Positions 61,271-64,000 of a stretch of DNA of 64,000 nt are shown in pieces. Each line of letters begins with the position of its first letter. Position 1 is the stretch's first letter. Location of the stretch: the NCBI RefSeq assembly GCF_032118995.1, contig NC_092662.1, forward strand, positions 6,696,001 to 6,760,000. The letters are read 5' to 3'. Source of the DNA: Asterias amurensis (taxonomy: Eukaryota > Echinodermata > Asteroidea > Forcipulatida > Asteriidae). Position numbers and translations under genes: made by a program. The notes under the pieces were generated by a model, which saw nothing but the letters and a program-made list of their open reading frames with translations, was not told where the DNA came from and did no database searches.

Positions 61271-61537
61271 AATTCTCTGAGAGTACATTTTTATTTCGCT
61301 CATGTAGCCTTTTACAAGAAAAACTGCCTGCCCTCTCAGGCCTATGGAGGCTCTACAGTGGCCCTTTTTGTGCTTTGTCTGATTACCTGCATTCCTTACT
61401 GTAAACACATATGACCATTAAAGCGACCAGACTATTTCGAGCTTCAACCCTGAATCTGGATATGAAAAATTATGAGGGAAATTGTAGATTTATTTTGGAC
61501 ATTATTGGACTTATTAGGGACATTAGGTTTAGGGACG

Positions 61538-61850
61538 ATAATAATAATAATAATATAATAATATTTATTCGGGCAATCACATTTACAAGCACATATACAT
61601 ACATTAAAAATATTTAAGAAAACAAAGAAAAACAACAGTGGGGTGCCCAGGAGAGCATAAAAGTAAAAAAAAATAACTGTCGCCAAAAGGCGTATGTCTC
61701 CTAAAACCCTAAAAATACATTAAGGCAAGAGGGGGCATATAAAAAAGCACAGAAAATAATACAAATCACTAAACAATTTAAAAAGGCAAACAAGCAAAGA
61801 CATACACAGAAAAACACACCAAAAACGATGTGGATTTATAAGGGACAGTG
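61538..61850 (-). mobile_element. Possible reverse LINE or SINE 3' region
   Basis: (AAT)n at 61538-61563 followed by ATTTATTCGGGCAATCACA resembles the reverse of the TTATT-tailed 3' ends of LINE-type elements. A similar start (TTTATTTGGCCAGTAAAAAA) lies at 16220. No protein remnant. Confidence 0.3.
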
Positions 61851-62028
61851 TGGACTTACTAGGGAAATTGTGAATTAATTAGGCCCAATAAATTCACAAT
61901 GTCTCTCTCAAATAACAAATTGTGGTCCAAGAGAAAAAGTAGCTTACAGTGTATGTACATTTATATTCATAAACAATTTTTGAATTTAATTTTTTTGTCT
62001 TTAATTCAAAGGCTTCAAATGTACCGTA

Positions 62029-62176
62029 TTAAGCCCGGTTCATACTTCCTGCGAATGCTTTGTGCGATTCAAATTTTATTGCGCCACAAAGGGAAATGCA
62101 GCGTGTACAGATTGTTTGATGCGCCACCAAAATTTGCTTCGAATTCACATTCGCAGGAAGTATGAACCGGGCTTGA
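62029..62176 (+). mobile_element. D-family inverted-repeat element, best copy
   Basis: TTAAGCCCGGTTCATACTTC and GAAGTATGAACCGGGCTTGA with TGCGAATGC/GCATTCGCA just inside. 148 bp. Confidence 0.7.
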
Positions 62177-62757
62177 GGTAACAAGCTAACAAATAATCTC
62201 ATATTGCTTTATTATCATGATTTTGCCTATCTCATTAAATCATGTATTCACATCTCAAATGTTTTTGTGGTTAGATCTCTACAACAAATAGACTGTGTGG
62301 GCGTAATATTACATTGTTGTTTTCTTTTTTGATATTTTCACCACCCACCAATTATCACTGTGTGGGATTGGTTTCGATGGCAACGGTAATCCAAGGAAAT
62401 GAATCGATGAGCTAATAATTACGATGTATTCATAGTGACCCCGTAGAATCACAAAGGTTCTCATCTACCCTGGGTGATTTTTAACATTCTCAGACAAGCT
62501 CATCAAAACCCCTAGGCAGTCATAGAAAGGTCTAAGATGTTATTTCAAAGATGAAAAGTCATAAGCCACTACTAATAAATCTTATTCCGTTTTAAGGCCA
62601 AGATTATGTACACTGCCGATTTTATTATTTATTCATATTGCCACTATCAAAAACTTTTTCATAACAAGTTTTTGTCTTCACTTTCTATGCATTGTTTCCG
62701 TCCGACAATGTTTATTTTTTATTTCATGAATTGAGTATGATATAGCACATTACACAC

Positions 62758-62778
62758 AGACCCAACCCAACCCAACCC
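62758..62778 (+). repeat. (CCCAA)n microsatellite
   Basis: Four CCCAA units between GACCC and CATC, close to the G element at 62787. Confidence 0.85.
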
Positions 62779-62786
62779 ATCTTGTT

Positions 62787-63137
62787 TTAAAGCCATTGGA
62801 CCCTTTCGGTACTGGAAAAAAAAAAAAAAAAAAAAGTTCACAGATTTACAAATAATTTACAGGGTTTACAGAAGGTAGTGGTGAAAGACTTCCCTTGAAA
62901 TATTATTCCATGAAATGCTTTACTTTTTGAGAAAACAGTAAAACAATATAAATTCTCGTTAGCGAGAATTACGGATTTATTTCAAACACATGTCATGACA
63001 CGGCGAAAAGCGCGGATACACGGGTGGGTTTTCCCGTTATTTTCTCCAGACTCCAATGACCGATTGAGCCTAAATTTTCACAGGTTTGTTATTTGATATA
63101 GAAGTTGTGATACACGAAGTGTGGGCCTTGGCTTTAA
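62787..63137 (+). mobile_element. G-family TTAA MITE
   Basis: TTAAAGCCATTGGACCCTTT to GTGTGGGCCTTGGCTTTAA. About 30 bp near the right end are lost. Right TTAA shared with the next A element. Confidence 0.75.
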
Positions 63138-63457
63138 AGGCCCTGGACACTATTGGTAATTACGTAATTACTAGGTAAAGAGCAAAGGAGATCTGTTGAT
63201 AGTATAAAGCATTGTGAGAAACGGCTCCCTCTGAAGTAACGTAGTTTTTTTTTTAGAAAGAAGTACATAATGTCTCACTAAAATATGAGGTCTTGAATTA
63301 AGCATCTGAAGGCACACTTTTGCGTGACATGAGTGTTTTTTCTTCCTTTATTATCTCGCAACTGTGACAACCAATTGAATTCATATTTTCACAGGTTTGT
63401 GATTTTGTGCATACACCAAGTGAGAAGACTGTTCTTTGGCATGTCAAGTGCCTTTAA
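63134..63457 (+). mobile_element. A-family TTAA MITE, shortened
   Basis: TTAAAGGCCCTGGACACTAT to GTCAAGTGCCTTTAA. Both TTAA ends present, several internal losses. Confidence 0.75.
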
Positions 63458-63834
63458 GAGATGCATTATCAGATGTTATTCTGGTTCTAAATTACATCCT
63501 GACCCTTACTCCGTCAGTAAAGACCCAAACTCCATCTAAACTTACTCATAGAGATGCACTCTCAAGGATAACCATCTTTGAACTTGTAGTTTTCCCCCAA
63601 GCCTACATGAAAATATCAGGGGTTGGAAAGTTCAAATTCCTTGTGGTCATGCACTTATCTTAGTCTGATTTGTTTTATTCTTGGTAAAAGAAGAGCATGA
63701 CCTTCAGATTGCTGCAAATATCATGTCCAGATCTCGTCACTTCAAGAAAATGTATGCCAGCTTAGTCAGAGCTGCGAAACATCCACAAGTCCACAGGGCC
63801 CTGCATCTTTGCTTTCAATAGACCCTCAGTACAA

Positions 63835-64000
63835 TTAAGACACTAGACACTATTGGTAAATGTCAAAGACCAGTCTTCTCACTTGGTGTATCCCAACATA
63901 TGCATAAAATAACAAACCTGTGAAAACTTGAGCTCAATCGGTCATCAAAGTTGTGAGAGAATTATGGAAGAAAAAACACATTTGTCGCACAAGTTTTGTG
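63835..64000 (-). mobile_element. A-family TTAA MITE, cut by the window end
   Basis: TTAAGACACTAGACACTATT, CAAAGACCAGTCTTCTCACT and GTGAAAACTTGAGCTCAATC in reverse order. Continues past 64000. Confidence 0.8.

Overview
The window looks like metazoan nuclear DNA, most likely from an echinoderm (a sea star or a relative). It is AT-rich with sparse genes, long introns and canonical GT-AG splice sites. It is crowded with short inverted-repeat elements flanked by TTAA, tRNA-derived SINEs and fragments of CR1/L2-type LINEs. The species assignment is an inference from repeat style. The proteins alone do not settle it.

All four supported genes lie on the + strand. (1) An alpha-tubulin gene at 4447-8644 has four exons and a complete 451-residue product, with a TATA box and paired CCAAT boxes upstream. 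(2) A POLE3/CHRAC17-type histone-fold gene at 10765-14739 has four exons and 206 residues, with an unusually long acidic tail. (3) A 12-exon gene at 22770-34959 (609 residues) encodes an EGF-like domain, seven predicted membrane spans, a cytosolic RING-CH (MARCH-type) zinc finger, two more spans and a Ser/Thr-rich tail. It is probably a membrane ubiquitin ligase, and I cannot give it a name. (4) One first coding exon at 39232-39277 belongs to an unrecognised gene whose first intron appears to fill the rest of the window.

The space between and inside genes is dominated by small dispersed elements. I label the families A to R here. A (about 380 bp), E (about 390 bp), F (a palindrome of about 385 bp), G (about 365 bp), H, I and some D copies begin and end at TTAA. 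One A copy sits inside a B element in a way that shows the empty site (GGATTAATCC) and the TTAA duplication. Five times, two elements abut and share a single TTAA.

The most unusual structure is at 30262-31325, in the RING-CH gene. The 3' 78 nt of the exon carrying the central zinc ligands has been amplified with its splice donor and a tRNA-like intronic segment into six head-to-tail units of 177-178 bp. Each extra unit carries a possible AG acceptor and a donor in phase 0, so each is formally a 26-codon cassette exon. Three of the five extra units keep intact ligands, one has lost a Cys and one has a stop. The duplication boundary is a 5-bp microhomology (CCTAT). A second tandem array of tRNA-like units lies at 57686-58226.

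An 18-bp motif, TAGCGCCACC-N4-GGTG, occurs three times, each time at or near the likely 5' end of a gene (9656, 15835, 38614). I found no LTR retroelement, no virus-like element, no CRISPR array and no convincing tRNA gene.
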